Origin: Megamerina dolium
Lineage: Eukaryota; Arthropoda; Insecta; Diptera; Megamerinidae
Direction: 5' to 3'
Assembly (NCBI GenBank): GCA_963854835.1
Contig: OY978525.1
Location: forward strand, 74,084,128 to 74,148,127
DNA: 64,000 nucleotides
The notes under the pieces are model-generated. The model worked only from the letters and a program-made list of their open reading frames with translations. It had not been told where the DNA came from and made no database searches. The stretch's first letter is position 1. Every line of letters starts with the position of its first letter. Shown here piece after piece: positions 32,950 through 45,208 of the stretch. Both the position numbers and the translations under genes were made by a program.

Positions 32950-34121
32950 AACTACTTTACTTTACTTACTTATGTGGCCATAACAACCGAATATCGATTT
33001 AGGCCGAAAATAACCAGTTAGAAATTCCAAGCGCCGTCAGGTTCTCCAGTACTTGGTCTTTCCACCTGAGGTTTGGCCTTCCTCTTCTGCGTCGTCCTCC
33101 AGCGGGTTCCGAATATAACACCTTCTTAGCTGGAGCGTGTTCTTCCATTCGCTCGACATTACCTAGCCAGCGCAGCCGCTGGATTTTGATGCGCTTTACT
33201 ATGTCAATATCGGCATACAGCTCGTACAGCTCATGGTTGTACCTTATTCGGTACTCGCCACCAACGCAAATAGGTCCAAAGATCTTGCGTAGGACTTTTC
33301 TCGAAAACCGCAAGCATTCGCTCATCCGAGGTGGACATTGTCCAGGCTTCAGCGCCATATGTTAGGACAGGCATGATGAGAGACTTGTAGAGTGTAGTTT
33401 TCGTTCTTCGAGAGAGAGCTCGACTTCTCAATTGCTTACTCAGCCCAAAGTAACACCTGTTAGCAAGAGTTATCCTACGCATGATCTCCAAGCTGACGTC
33501 ATTACTGCTGTTAATGCTGGTTCCAAGATAGACAAAGTCCCTTACTACTTCAAAAGCGTAGTTGTCAACAGTGACGTACTGTCCAAGACGCCGGGACTCT
33601 TTGTTTGTTGACACTAGATACTTCGTCTTGCCCTCGTTCACCGTAAGACCCATCCGACGCGACTCTATTTCCAACTCTGAGAATGCTGCACTGACTGCTC
33701 GCGTGTTCATGCCGATTTTGTCAATATTTTCGGCATATGCTAACAGCATGACACTTTTGTTGAAGATAGTGCCATTATGTCGTAGATCAGCAGCTCGTAT
33801 TATTTTCTTCATAATAAGATTGAAGAAGTCGCACGATATCGAATCACCTTGTCTGAAACCCCGTTCGGTACTAAACGGTGCGGAGAGGTCCTTCCCAATT
33901 TTCACTGCACAACGGGAGTTATGCAGTGTCATTCTACAAAGTCGAATGAGCTTTGCAGGAATACCGAACTCAGACACTGTTGCGTAGAGGTAATCCCTTA
34001 CCGGATTGTCGAAAGCGGCTTTATAATCAACAAATAGGTGGTGTGTGTCGATCTGTTTTTCTTGGGTCTTCTCCAGGATTTGGCGCACTACTTTGACATT
34101 ATCAAATTGAATATTACTCAA
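32950..34121 (-). mobile_element. RTE-clade LINE, 5'-truncated copy B
   Basis: On the minus strand the RT from the catalytic core onward: HHLFVDYKAAFDNPVRDYLY, RGFRQGDSISCDFFNLIM, LLAYAENIDKIG (the YADD box is YAEN here), VVRDFVYLGTSINSSNDVSL, then the long C-terminal tail with RWLGNVERMEEHAPAKKVLY. The 3' end is an (AAGT)n-type tail (32953-32972), typical of RTE. The core is at 33231-34121 and the tail at 32999-33358, separated by a frameshift. Loss of both Asp residues of YADD is a dead-copy change. Nucleotide identity to copies A and C is very high. Confidence 0.85.
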
Positions 34122-34640
<519 letters not shown>

Positions 34641-34789
34641 CTTTCCTTTTAGTTTTGTATTGTCTTTACTTGATCTCGTTTTTATTCAGTTTTGGATTCT
34701 TTCTTGTACTCGCATCTTTTCCATATTTTTTTTATATATTTAATTAAAGTATATTTCAGTCAAATTTATCTTATCGTTTGACCATATGT

Positions 34790-35401
<612 letters not shown>

Positions 35402-35510
35402 CATACTCCCCCCTTAAATTTTGCGGCCTTGCTGCAAAATTAAAACACAATACTGATGTTTTTTTTTTATATATTTTCCTCTCCTTTATATCCTCCCTAT
35501 GATACATTCC

Positions 35511-36587
35511 TCATTTATTACTTCCTTCATCTTCCAATTCATATAAACAATTTCCTTTAATCGTGATAACCCTTGCTTTTACAAATTTTGGTGCATATTT
35601 GGAACAAAATTTTTTTGTGGCATCACTCAATACAAAATTTCTTCGATACACAGGATCACCAATTTTGAACGTCTTTACAACCGTTCGCAAATTGTATCTT
35701 TTTGCTGACGTTTGAAAAGTCTTAGATATGTTTTCACTAATAGATTTCTTTATTAATTTTAGCCTATCTATCCTGTTTACATTGTCATCCTCAAATGATT
35801 GTAATTTCCGCAATAATTGATAATCTTCTCCATGACTAACCATTTGTTGTCCGAACAAAGCATAATAAGGTGTAAAACCTGTCGACTGATGTACAGAACT
35901 TCTGAGTGCTTCTGCTATATCTGATAAATGTTTATCCCATAATGTCTGATCTTCGCATAAATACGATCGAATACCTTGTAAAATGGACCTATTAACACGC
36001 TCACTTGCATTGGCCTGAGGACTATATAATGCTGTGTAACTATGTTTAATGCCACGTTCATTCAAAAATTTATTGAACTGCGTAGATTTAAATTGTTTAC
36101 CATTGTCACTAAATAGTATTTCTGGCGTACCAAACTAACTGAATACTTCCTCATGTAAAAATGTACATATAGCTACAGCCGTAAATTTCTTGATCGGTTT
36201 GCAAACTACATACTTAGTGAGGTAATCTAAAAAAATGACAATTCCTATATTTCCATGTTTTGACCTAGGATAAGGTCCAAGTAAATCTATAAAAAGTTTT
36301 TGAAATGGTCGTTGCACTGTATATTGAGCGATCATAGGTGGACGAAGTGTACGATTAGAAGCTTTGCTTTGATGACATACCTCACATCGTGCTACATATT
36401 CTTTTACATCTAAAATCATACTGGGCCAAAACAGATTTTTTCGTAATCGCTCCAACGTTTTAGCTATGCCACCATGACATTTGTTCGGTGACGTATGAAC
36501 ATTCTCAATTACTTCTTTGGTCAATGAGTTCGGTATCCACAATTTCCAATTAAAAGCTTCGCTTTCCGGATTACCGTTTGGATGCAC
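35511..36587 (-). pseudogene. Ty3 family B integrase (one stop)
   Basis: The zinc region reads NVHTSPNKCHGG and ARCEVCHQSK (HHCC). The core has FQKLFIDLLGPYPRSKHGNI (first Asp); a TAG at about 36134 follows FS. Just after it the text continues FGTPEILFSDNGKQFKSTQ (second Asp), then HSYTALYSPQANASERVNRS (Glu). The C-terminal region AKRYNLRTVVKTFKIGD and PVYRRNFVLSDATKKF follows to 35511. All catalytic residues are kept; one stop and no obvious deletion separate it from an open frame. Family A (3268-4424) is a degraded relative. Confidence 0.85.
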
Positions 36588-36605
36588 AGTAGGTTATATA
36601 TATGG

Positions 36606-37094
36606 TTATCGATAACTTAAGATAAATTCAGTAGATTCTAAATTAACTAGCGGACGAACTTCTAAATCACAAATTTCTGTTAAATTTTGACGTGAAAGAC
36701 AATCAGGAACTACATTCTGACTTCTTTTGCGATGTTCAATTACGAATTTAAAACCTTGCAATTTCAGTGCCCACCGAGCTAATCTACCAGACAGATCTAA
36801 CTGACACATGAGCCATTTTAGACTGGCATGATCCGTTATTATGGTGAATTCTTGTCCTTCCACATATGCTCGAAAATTTTTTAAGCTTAATATCGCTGCT
36901 AAACATTCTAATTCTGTCACACTGTAGTTACTCTGAGTCTTGTTCAATTTATGAGAAAAATATGCTATGGGCATTTCAACACCGTCATCATCTTTCTGTG
37001 ATAATACAGCACCTACTCCCAATTTGCTTGCATCACACTGTATAATAAAAGGTTTAGTATAATTTGGACTAGTCAATACCGGTGCAGTTGACAA
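36606..37094 (-). pseudogene. Ty3 family B RNase H
   Basis: Residues TKPFIIQCDASKLGVGAVLS (Asp), YSVTELECLAAI (Glu), TIITDHASLKWLMCQLDLSG (Asp) and QNVVPDCLSRQN at the end form a standard Ty3 RNase H. It is separated from RT by a frameshift at about 37100-37240 and from integrase by a stop at 36606. Confidence 0.85.
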
Positions 37095-37239
37095 TTTTTC
37101 TTTTAAATATACAGACGCTTTTTGTGATTCATCACCCCATTTAAAACCCCTACTTTTTTTTAAACAAATTGGTTAAAGGCGTAGCCAACGCTGCAAAGTT
37201 ATCCACAAATCTACGATACCACCCTGCCATTCCAAGAAA

Positions 37240-38154
37240 ACGTCTTAGTTTTTTACATTTGTTGGCGGAGGAAATTCAGTAACAGCTGAAATTTTCTCTG
37301 GATCCGGACGCAACGTTCCATTTCCCACAACATATCCTAGATATCTAACTTCTTTTATGCAAAATTTGCTCTTATCGACATTTATTGTAAGACCAGCCTT
37401 CCTAAGGTAATGCGAAACATCCGTTAAAATAGACAAATGTATGTCGAAATTTTCGGAAACAATCAGTAAATCATCCAAGTAAACAAAAACTTGATCTTTA
37501 AGATATGCAGGTCATATCCATCAATCGACACAGTGCTTGTGGTGCATTGCAAAGGCCAAAAGGCATAACACAATATCTATATATAGGTCTATTTGGAACA
37601 GTAAAACAAGTGTAATTTCGTGACTTTTCCTCAAGAGGAATTTGCCAAAATGCTCGACGTAAATCTAATGAAGTTATATATCTCGCTTTAGGGAGTCTAC
37701 TCAAGATACCATCTATATGAGGCAAAGGATATGCATCTTTTATAGTGAAGCTGTTTATTTTTCTAGAGTCTAAACACAACCGGACCTTATTTGGTTTCCT
37801 TACCAACACAACTGGACTGGACCAAGGACAATTAGGAGCTTCTTCAATAACGCCTAACTTTAACATTTCATCAATTTCATTATGCACTAACTTCTCAATT
37901 GCAGGAGATATGGGAAAGTATCTTTGTTTTATCGGACGGACATTTGCTTCAAGTTCGATTACATGTTCTATTAACGTCGTTCTACCTAAACCTTCAATGT
38001 CACAGGAAGGAAATAATCTTTTAACGGCTGTCAAACGTTTTTCCTCCTCTTCAGATAATATCAACATTTCCTCCTCTATGTCTTTTTTCTTTTGTTGAAA
38101 TTTCAAGCTCAGAAATGATATTTGGAGCAACATTATATTTTCTCCAAAAATCAA
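37240..38154 (-). pseudogene. Ty3 family B reverse transcriptase
   Basis: Motifs: NCPWSSPVVLVRKPNKVRLC, YITSLDLRRAFWQIPLEEKS (first Asp), YRYCVMPFGLCNAPQALCRL, and VYLDDLLIVSENFDIHL (YLDD box at about 37470-37490). GLTINVDKSKFCIKEVRYLG follows. One break lies just upstream of the YLDD box and another after 37245. Confidence 0.87.
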
Positions 38155-38527
38155 TGCCTAAGATAACCTCTTGAGACAAAGGCACTACAAAAAAATCAAT
38201 GCATTGTATTTGATCCCGAAATTTGACATTTGTTGATATATTTCCAAAAACTACTTGTTCTCTACCATCAGCTGTTTGTATAAAAATCTTATGTTGTATA
38301 AAGTCTGATTTCTTACAAATGTCTCCAGCTAATGTACCACCAATACAAGATACTTGAGTCCCACTTTTGACGTTTTCCCAAAATTGTTTAATGCGAACAG
38401 ATGAACGTTTTGGTGCGCTTTGCAATTCTAATGGAGAACTATTGGAAATTTGTTTACTGACATTAAAATATTTTTTTACACGTTCTTCATAAGGGACTAT
38501 ACTTCCTAAGTGATTATCAGAGTTCAT
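38051..38527 (-). pseudogene. Ty3 family B protease region
   Basis: The frame reads VKSGTQVSCIGGTLAGDICK and later VPLSQEVILGIDFWRKYN, the flap-end motif ILGxDF of retroelement aspartic proteases. Where the catalytic D-S-G is expected the copy has K-S-G, so the active-site Asp is lost. An acidic N-terminal part precedes. It overlaps the RT frame by about 100 bp. Confidence 0.65.
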
Positions 38528-38553
38528 TGGTACTGTTGATTGTATGAATGCTT

Positions 38554-39498
38554 CTAGTTTTTCTTCATTTGATCTCGGCGAAGCTTCTGATTGGAAACTT
38601 CGCCCGCCTTCACGTTTTCCGGATTACAAGTAATACAATTTGGCTTATATATTCCTACAGCACCACATCCGTAACAAAAAATGGATCTTTCTTGTACACA
38701 ATCAAAATAACGATGACCGTTCTCTCGACAATTCCAACAAATTAACTGACGTTTAGATACCTCATCCACTTCAATCCCTGAATGAACATCTACTACATCT
38801 TCCTTTTCAAATTCCTCATCAAAACCAATTTCATTAATTTGACGACGATTCAATTGACGTTGATTTACGGTAAAATTAGAGGCCCAATTAGCTTTAGAAA
38901 TTTCATAAGCTAAACCTTCGCCTTTTAAACAAAGTTTGCGCAACTCAGCTACCGACTTTATCGTAACATATAAAAGCTGCTGTCTGATACGAGGTCGTAG
39001 TCCCCGTTATAAAATATCAACCATTTCATATTCCCCCAAAGGTACACGACGATCTTCTGCTAATTTATAAACTGCATTACGATAATCGTCAAATGATTCG
39101 TAAGGACCTTGCTTCCTTAACCTCATTGCTTCAACTATTTCATAATCAGTCTTAAAAGAATCAAAAGTAGTACGTAATTCTTGGTATAACGAAGGCCAAG
39201 TAATCCGTTCCACCGAACGACGATAACGCCAATACCAATCCTTAGCTTCTCCCAAAAATAAACTCTGTACATGATCACACAATATATTGAAATTTCCATT
39301 TAAAGTGTCTATAACCTGTGATTCAATTCTGTATATAAAACTTTCTACTGATAATTTAGGTGTACCATCAAATTTGATATCCCAACTAGATATCACTTGA
39401 TCACGCTGACGATATCCATCATATATTCTATTATGTTGATTCAAATTTCGATTGTCACCGTTTGAGTTAAGGCTCTCTCCAACAGGTATATTAATCAA
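38554..39498 (-). pseudogene. Ty3 family B Gag
   Basis: Two frames. 39498-39007 begins MINIPVGESLNSNGDNRNLN and contains the capsid-like WDIKFDGTPKLSVESFIYRI, EAKDWYWRYRRSVERITWPS and QGPYESFDDYRNAVYKLAED. After a break, 38943-38554 has SKANWASNFTVNQRQLNRRQ and zinc knuckles CWNCRENGHRYFDC and CYGCGAVGIYKPNC, the second with Tyr in place of the His ligand. This is a normal Ty3 Gag with two knuckles. Confidence 0.82.
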
Positions 39499-39539
39499 AT
39501 TTAATCTGCCTAAAACATTCGCTAACGCATTATTTCTAT

Positions 39540-39664
39540 ATATATTTTTTTAATATTTAACAATATAGTATATATATATGTATATTTAGTTTTCCTTTCT
39601 TTTTATTCCTTTATCTTTTCAAAATTGCTTCACTTCCATATATTTTTTTATATTTAACAATGTA

Positions 39665-39742
<78 letters not shown>

Positions 39743-39828
39743 ATTTAGTTTTCTTTTCTTTTTTATACCTTCATCTTTTCAAAATTTCTTCATTTCCATA
39801 TATATTTTTTTTAATTTTTAACAATATA

Positions 39829-39909
<81 letters not shown>

Positions 39910-40333
39910 GTTTCCTTTTCTTTTTATTCCTTTATCTTTTCAAAATTACTTCACTTTCATCTTTTTTTGTATATTTAGCAATATATGTAGTTTTTCAAAT
40001 TTATTGCATAATTTTATTAGCTTCAGCATATAAGGTTTTTTTTTTTATATATATATATATATATTCCCTATATCAATCCGCACAACTGTTTTTTTTTTCT
40101 TCCGAATTTTATTTTATAATGCTCACATGAACTACAAACTCAAATAAAAAACTCCGCCAAAAGTATTTTTTTTTTCCTTTTATATTATTTTTGATTTGGT
40201 TATTTTTTCCAAAGGTTACTTCTTCCTATATTTTTATTTATTTTTTTTTTCCATCGCCTACTTTTATTAGTTGTATTCATTCCACAAAAAAACATATACA
40301 AAGAGTTTTTTTTTCCTATTACAATCCCTTACA
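39540..40333 (-). repeat. Ty3 family B 5' LTR with internal triplication
   Basis: A unit of about 160 bp occurs three times in tandem (from about 39585, 39742 and 39904). Each contains TTCCTTTTCTTTTTATTCC or a close variant, CTTTTCAAAATT, CTTCA, a poly(T) stretch and TTTAACAATATAGTATATAT followed by (TA)n; the third lacks the long array. The left LTR has this unit only once. The remainder matches the other LTR up to CCCTTACA at 40333. Confidence 0.75.
39663..39903. repeat. Two (TA)n arrays within tandem LTR units
   Basis: Arrays at about 39663-39740 and 39830-39905, each preceded by ACAAT(G/A)TAGTATATAT. Confidence 0.9.
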
Positions 40334-40421
40334 TAGTTAATTGTGTCAGTGTAACTGAAGGAATTGCAACTGCCATAACAGCACCTAATACGCCTATATT
40401 GCCAAGGAACACCATGAGTTG
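40334..40421 (-). pseudogene. Tret1-like transporter, TM1 exon, cut by an LTR
   Basis: After an acceptor TTTTGCAG the exon reads QLMVFLGNIGVLGAVMAVAI followed by PSVTLTQLTM, a typical first membrane helix of an insect sugar transporter. Coding sequence stops where the Ty3 5' LTR begins (TGTAAGGG..., 40333 downward). The LTR's first bases happen to supply GTAAGG, a good splice donor. The piece between TM1 and TM2 is missing. Same gene as 31231-32690 by strand, order and family (inference). Confidence 0.65.
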
Positions 40422-40491
40422 CTGCAAAATAAAAATGCATATTTCTATATGCGCGACATATTCGTACAATAATATACCGCTTGCTGGTTAC

Positions 40492-40617
40492 TTGCCTATA
40501 TACAGCCTTACGCCGTTCTCCAAGTGGTTTGTTGATTTTTGGGTGTTGCAAATCTTTGAAACCACCGACCACTCGCATGCCCTTGTAACCACTACCATTT
40601 TGTTGCAGTTGAAGCAA
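40492..40617 (-). pseudogene. Tret1-like transporter, N-terminal cytoplasmic exon
   Basis: The exon encodes LLQLQQNGSGYKGMRVVGGF, KDLQHPKINKPLGERRK and AVYRQ and ends at a GT donor (CAA|GTAACC, 40491). The upstream limit is open. This basic N-terminal tail just before TM1 fits Tret1-type proteins. It continues in phase 0 with the exon at 40421-40334. Confidence 0.65.
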
Positions 40618-40652
40618 TTCCGAATAATTATACTATGTGCTTACTACAAACA

Positions 40653-41025
40653 AAAAAATAAAAATAAAAAAATAAATATGTGGCACTTAAAGCCCCAAAG
40701 GGCTCATTGGCCGAGCTTCTCTTCTATTACTGTTGTGCGTCTTAAATTTTGGACAGTATTAGAATGGACCTACTTATTTTAGCCGGTTCCGAACGGCAGA
40801 ACACTTGTGACATCACTTTTTCTGAGCTTTGTCACAGGGTTCTTTTTAGAAGCTTTTTCATGGCAAGTTGTTACTGTCGGAAGAATTGCCAATTGCTTGC
40901 CGACAGGTGGGTACCATTCGAAAGAAAAATCTTTTCGATATAAAATTTGTTATGCATCAGCCGGGTATTGAACCACGACCTACAGATCAGAAGGCGAACA
41001 CACTAACCACTGAGCTACGGCACCC
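40653..41025 (-). mobile_element. tRNA-derived SINE, copy 1
   Basis: 373 bp in reverse orientation, flanked by ACAAACA (40646-40652 and 41026-41032). On the minus strand it starts GGGTGCCGTAGCTCAGTGG with a pol III A box (TAGCTCAGTGG) and a B box (GGTTCAATACC). A unique about 250-bp body follows, then an A/T-rich tail AATAAAAAAATAAAAATAAA-type. The body and head are the same as in 62215-62588. It lies just upstream of the transporter N-terminal exon. Confidence 0.88.
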
Positions 41026-41032
41026 ACAAACA

Positions 41033-42190
41033 CTTATCAGTATAACTTATGTATCAAGTGTTTTACGTCAATTGTTCATTTGTGTGTGTTTGTCAACAAA
41101 TACTGCAGGATCTCAGGAAAAGTGTTACCCCAAATTGAGTTTAACCCAAATGAGATATTACTGGTAACACAACAATACATTCATACATTTTAACAATTAT
41201 TGATTTCTTCCTTTTTTATTATTTTTCGGGTTTTTCTTTTTAAGCACGCTATTGCACTATATGGAAGATAGAGAACTATCTAATATATAATTTCGTCGTT
41301 TTTTGGAATACCGTCACCACGACTTTAGCAATTACCGTTAACACGGAAAATTTATGTTTAACTGACACTCCCAATTGTAGTTACGGTTAAGCCGTCGTGA
41401 TATTACAAATCAATTGAACGGTAATAAAAAAAATTGTTGTTGGTTTCAATACAAAATGAAAAATGAACTCCAAAATAAACTTTTGCATGTCAATCAGTTC
41501 TGATAGCTGTTCTCGATACCAATCAGACCAATTTCACCAGTGTTGCCAAATACAATTTTATATAAAGAAAAAGAAAATGTGAGAAAAAATAATTCTAAAT
41601 AATGCAATATTGCTTTACGGGTATTGCCTAAATGCATGTTTATTATGTTGACAACTGCGAAGGATTATTAAATTTTAAACATTAATTATATAAATTCCCT
41701 TTAAAGAAAGCTATTCGCGTTTGTTTTATATTCTGAGTATGTACTGATTGAAAGAATTTTCTCGTTAAGCAAAGAAATTCTATAACTTGAAATATAGTAT
41801 TTTATTTTGAAATTGTGTTTTCGTATAACAGACCTGAAGAACTGAAGAACCTATCACTCTGCTGCAAATTATTGAACGCTTGTGAGATTTGAAATGGAAG
41901 CAAAAAATTTAAATAAGATATTTATTAAATTTACGTTACCATATATATACTAAGGTGGTCCTTCAATGTAGGAAGCAATTTTTTACATCAGGTTTCTTAA
42001 ACCTCACCGCCTCAATTGGTAATACCACGGTCAAAGATATCAATATAAACTTTGTATAATGTATACGAGAGTTTCTGGAACACAAAACAAATTATTTTTT
42101 CCCGAAGACAAACAGAAAATAATTCAAATATTTTATTTTACATTAACGTTTATAAGTAAGTGCTGCCATACGAAAGGGCCACAACTCGGA
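41033..42190. other. Spacer without recognised gene
   Basis: AT-rich DNA upstream of the transporter exon and SINE. No repeats or coding frames could be supported. Confidence 0.4.
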
Positions 42191-42191
42191 G

Positions 42192-42692
42192 ATGTCTCGC
42201 TCATTATTGAGTTTAACGATAATTAGTTATGTCTGCTGGAAATTAATGAACGCTTGTGGGATACAAGAAATCAAAGTTATTCTAATCGGAAAAAAACGGG
42301 AACAAGCCCTAGATTCTATGCAACAGCAATTATCTAAAATTGCTATCAATATAGCAAAACATGATATTGGGGTAAAATTTCCGTCCTTTGAAACCAATAT
42401 AGGAAAGAGTTTACAACTATTGACACCAGAACTGCCAGTTGTTGATCTGATGGTATTGCATTTCCAACTGGAGTTTCATTTTTTTTATATCTTTTTCAGT
42501 AAGCCGCAGAATGTTCTGGAATGCATCGGTCATCCTTATTTAATTTTTAAGCCCAGAGGAATGTTGCAATTCTTTTTTCAGGAATGTGGAAGAGTCGTTT
42601 GTACTTCAATTTTTTCGCTCTTTTTTTTATCCCACTTGATCGTTTTCTTTTTTACCGATTCTTCGATGATACTTTTTCTATTAACTCTATGA
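42192..42692 (+). CDS. Unrecognised ORF with signal-like N-terminus
   Basis: A 166-codon frame from ATG. Residues 1-23 (MSRSLLSLTIISYVCWKLMN) are hydrophobic and signal-peptide-like. Residues 24-90 look protein-like (IQEIKVILIGKKREQALDSM, AKHDIGVKFPSFE, KSLQLLTPELPVVDLM). After about residue 87 the text becomes low-complexity and Phe-rich and there is a possible donor GTATTG at 42453 and acceptors TTTTTCAG near 42500 and 42581, so only the first part may be an exon. I do not recognise the family. It could be a first exon of a secreted or membrane protein, or chance. Confidence 0.35.
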   Translation: MSRSLLSLTIISYVCWKLMNACGIQEIKVILIGKKREQALDSMQQQLSKIAINIAKHDIGVKFPSFETNIGKSLQLLTPELPVVDLMVLHFQLEFHFFYIFFSKPQNVLECIGHPYLIFKPRGMLQFFFQECGRVVCTSIFSLFFLSHLIVFFFTDSSMILFLLTL

Positions 42693-43020
42693 TTATCGTT
42701 CCAGAAACACACATTCTCAGCATATATGGTTGCTGTTTTTATCAAATTATTCAGCGCGGTATCCATTATGAAATTAATTATTAAATTAATTTTCTATTAA
42801 CTCTATGATTATCGTTCCAAAAACACACATTCTCAGCATATATGGTTGCTGTTTTTATCAAATCATTCAGCACGGTATCCATTATGAAATTAATTATTAA
42901 ATTAATTTTCTATTAACTCTATGATTATCGCTCCAAAAACACACATTCTCAGCATATATGGTTGCTGTTTTTATCAAATCATTCAGCGCGGTATCCATTA
43001 TGAAATTAATTGAAATTTAA
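42674..43020. repeat. Minisatellite, about 116 bp x 3
   Basis: Three tandem units starting at about 42674, 42790 and 42906. Each has TTTTCTATTAACTCTATGAT, TATCG(T/C)TCCA(G/A)AAACACAC, TCAGCATATATGGTTGCTG and ATTCAGC(G/A)CGGTATCCATT. Units differ at only a few positions. Confidence 0.92.
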
Positions 43021-43197
43021 TGCAGCATAATTATTTTTATAAAATGTTACACCTTTGTCTCAGCAATCATGTGTAACCACCCAACAATATAAATTGCTGA
43101 AACGCAAAATGAACACTCTGATTGGCGTTCAATTGATTGGCGTTTAGGAGGGTAGGTGTAAGGTTATAAGTATGGATATATAAATGTGCAAATCGAC

Positions 43198-43690
43198 TTA
43201 CTTAGAAGTGAGATTATACTCACTGTACGAAGATTGGCACGTCGTGGAAACAGACCGTGTTTCTGCCACTGGTGTGGTTGATGTGGAAATGATGTTGCTG
43301 CCGCTGTTGTGGGTGATGTTTCTGTGCCTGTTGAACTTATGGTTGTTGTTGTTGAGGAGATGATGGTGATGATGATTCTGTTGTTGATATTGCTGCACTG
43401 GATGTCGACGCTGCCGTGTATACGTCTTCGATTATTCGTAATGACTGCTGTTTTTGTAATTGAATCAGTTGTTGATCATATTCCTTTTTATTGTTGTTAT
43501 TCTACATTGGTTGTGGAGATGTCTGTGGTATTTGCTGCTGAGTTTACAGTTGCTTGCGTTGTTGTTGTTGTCGAGCTCCGGCTATAGGGTTATTGGCTTT
43601 GCTACTGCATCACTCTGTTTCTGTCACGGTAGTAACCTGGCAGTGGCATCAGTTGCTAAAAACGAACGATTAGAAAATTGACTATTTGAT
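43198..43690 (-). other. Triplet-rich segment, possible Gln/His/Asn-rich coding
   Basis: The minus-strand frame 43398-43198 reads MQQYQQQNHHHHHLLNNNNH then HKFNRHRNITHNSGSN. Gln/His/Asn runs of this type are common in fly regulatory and transporter N-termini. It lies upstream (minus strand) of the transporter N-terminal exon at 40617, so it could be an upstream exon or 5' UTR of that gene; the frame is interrupted upstream. Equally it may be non-coding GTT/GAT repeats. Confidence 0.3.
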
Positions 43691-43849
43691 ACGCGCCGTA
43701 CGTCTGCAATGAAATGGAAGATTAGATAATGATTTTCTTTAGGATAGACACTGCAGATACGATATAGCTGATAGTGGACGGCTTTGACGTAGATGTAGTA
43801 ACAAGATGTGCACGATGTTGAGAATATGTGTGTTAGCAACAGGTTTTAT

Positions 43850-44375
43850 ATTCACCAACAAATGTAGAAGCACAAATTCTAAGCAATCGAACGCTTGGCT
43901 GTTTCTTGTTACACTGAACCGATGCTCAATATATAATTTCGGTCATTTGCCCGTAACATCAATGCACAATTATCTTTAAGCTCCGACCATACACTTGTTC
44001 GTCACCGTAACACCGTTGAAATTTGTTAACAAAACAGAAATTAATTTTATGATATTTTGCAAGTTCGATTATATCAAAAAAGTGATGATACATAAAAAGT
44101 TATAAATACTATTTGCACTTTTCTTCTATTTCTTCACATTTCCTCAATGGCAATGTACAATTGAAAAGTTTGCTTAGATCAAGGTATAGTAGTTTGCAAA
44201 ATGTTGCTATATCTTTTAGACATATACCACACACGATACCAATCTTCAACCCAAGAACTATTTCACTGAGTATATGAAAATTGGTGCTTTGTACATTTAC
44301 GTAGATGCAAATTGGGTTTCATTTGAGGAAAAACATACATTAAAGTTCTTATATTTCAGGTTATATTCACGATGT
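43850..44375. other. AT-rich spacer
   Basis: No supported feature. Confidence 0.4.
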
Positions 44376-44378
44376 AAT

Positions 44379-44578
44379 GTCTTATAATTTAAACAATGTT
44401 GAAATAATTGAAATTTAGTACACGTTTTATAATTTAAATTATGTTAGAATAAATGGAAATTTAACACAGGTTTTATAATATAAATGAGGTTAGAATATTT
44501 GAAGTTTAACACGTGTTTTATAATTTGAATAGTGTTAGAAAAATGGAAATTCAGTACGAGTTTTATAATTTAATTAAT
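44379..44578. repeat. Minisatellite, about 46 bp x 4
   Basis: Units begin GTTTTATAATTTAAA and contain GTTAGAATAA and GGAAATTTAACAC with variation. A fifth partial unit ends at about 44578. Confidence 0.85.
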
Positions 44579-44589
44579 GATATGACAGC

Positions 44590-45160
44590 CTCGTTGCTCT
44601 CGACTGTACTATACTGATTAAGAAAATGTTAGCTCATAGTGAGCAAAGAAAAGAACATTCAATCGTTCAACGGGAGTGATTTTTTGCTTATAAAAAACAT
44701 GTCCTATCAACTATCTCACCAACTCTCATTTACCATTAATTGTATCAATATCATTAATGCCTGAATGTTAGATAATGTCATTAAAAGCGCATGGCGAGTG
44801 AGGACAATGGCATAAACAGAGGATAGGTGTCTTGTCATCTATCGCCATCGATGTGAGGTGAGGCAACACATATCGTGTGTAACTTGCGTACGGTTTATCG
44901 CGCGTCGCACTCATCAATGGTGCTAAGTGGCAAGACGTCGCTGCTGGCGTAAACAATTGGTAATATAACCACGGCATTTAAGAACAGTTGTGCACATTCA
45001 GTTCGTTTGTTATTACAATCGGCAACACCGCGAAAACAATTGTTGTAATATTTACTTTATTGGCATTAAATAATTAACCAATTGAGATGCATATAATATA
45101 AAATCAAAGCTGTTTATTGAACGCTCGTGGTGTGCATACGTACAAACTTTTAAGGCGTTC
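44590..45160. other. Spacer without recognised gene
   Basis: No repeat or coding frame could be supported between the minisatellite and the RTE 3' tail. Confidence 0.4.
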
Positions 45161-45208
45161 AACTTATTTACTTACTTACTTATGTGGCCATAACAACCGA
45201 ATATCGAT

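Noticed and set aside
42674..43020. Regular direct repeats that could suggest a CRISPR array
   Set aside because: Units are ~116 bp with no distinct spacers, and the genome is eukaryotic; it is a minisatellite.
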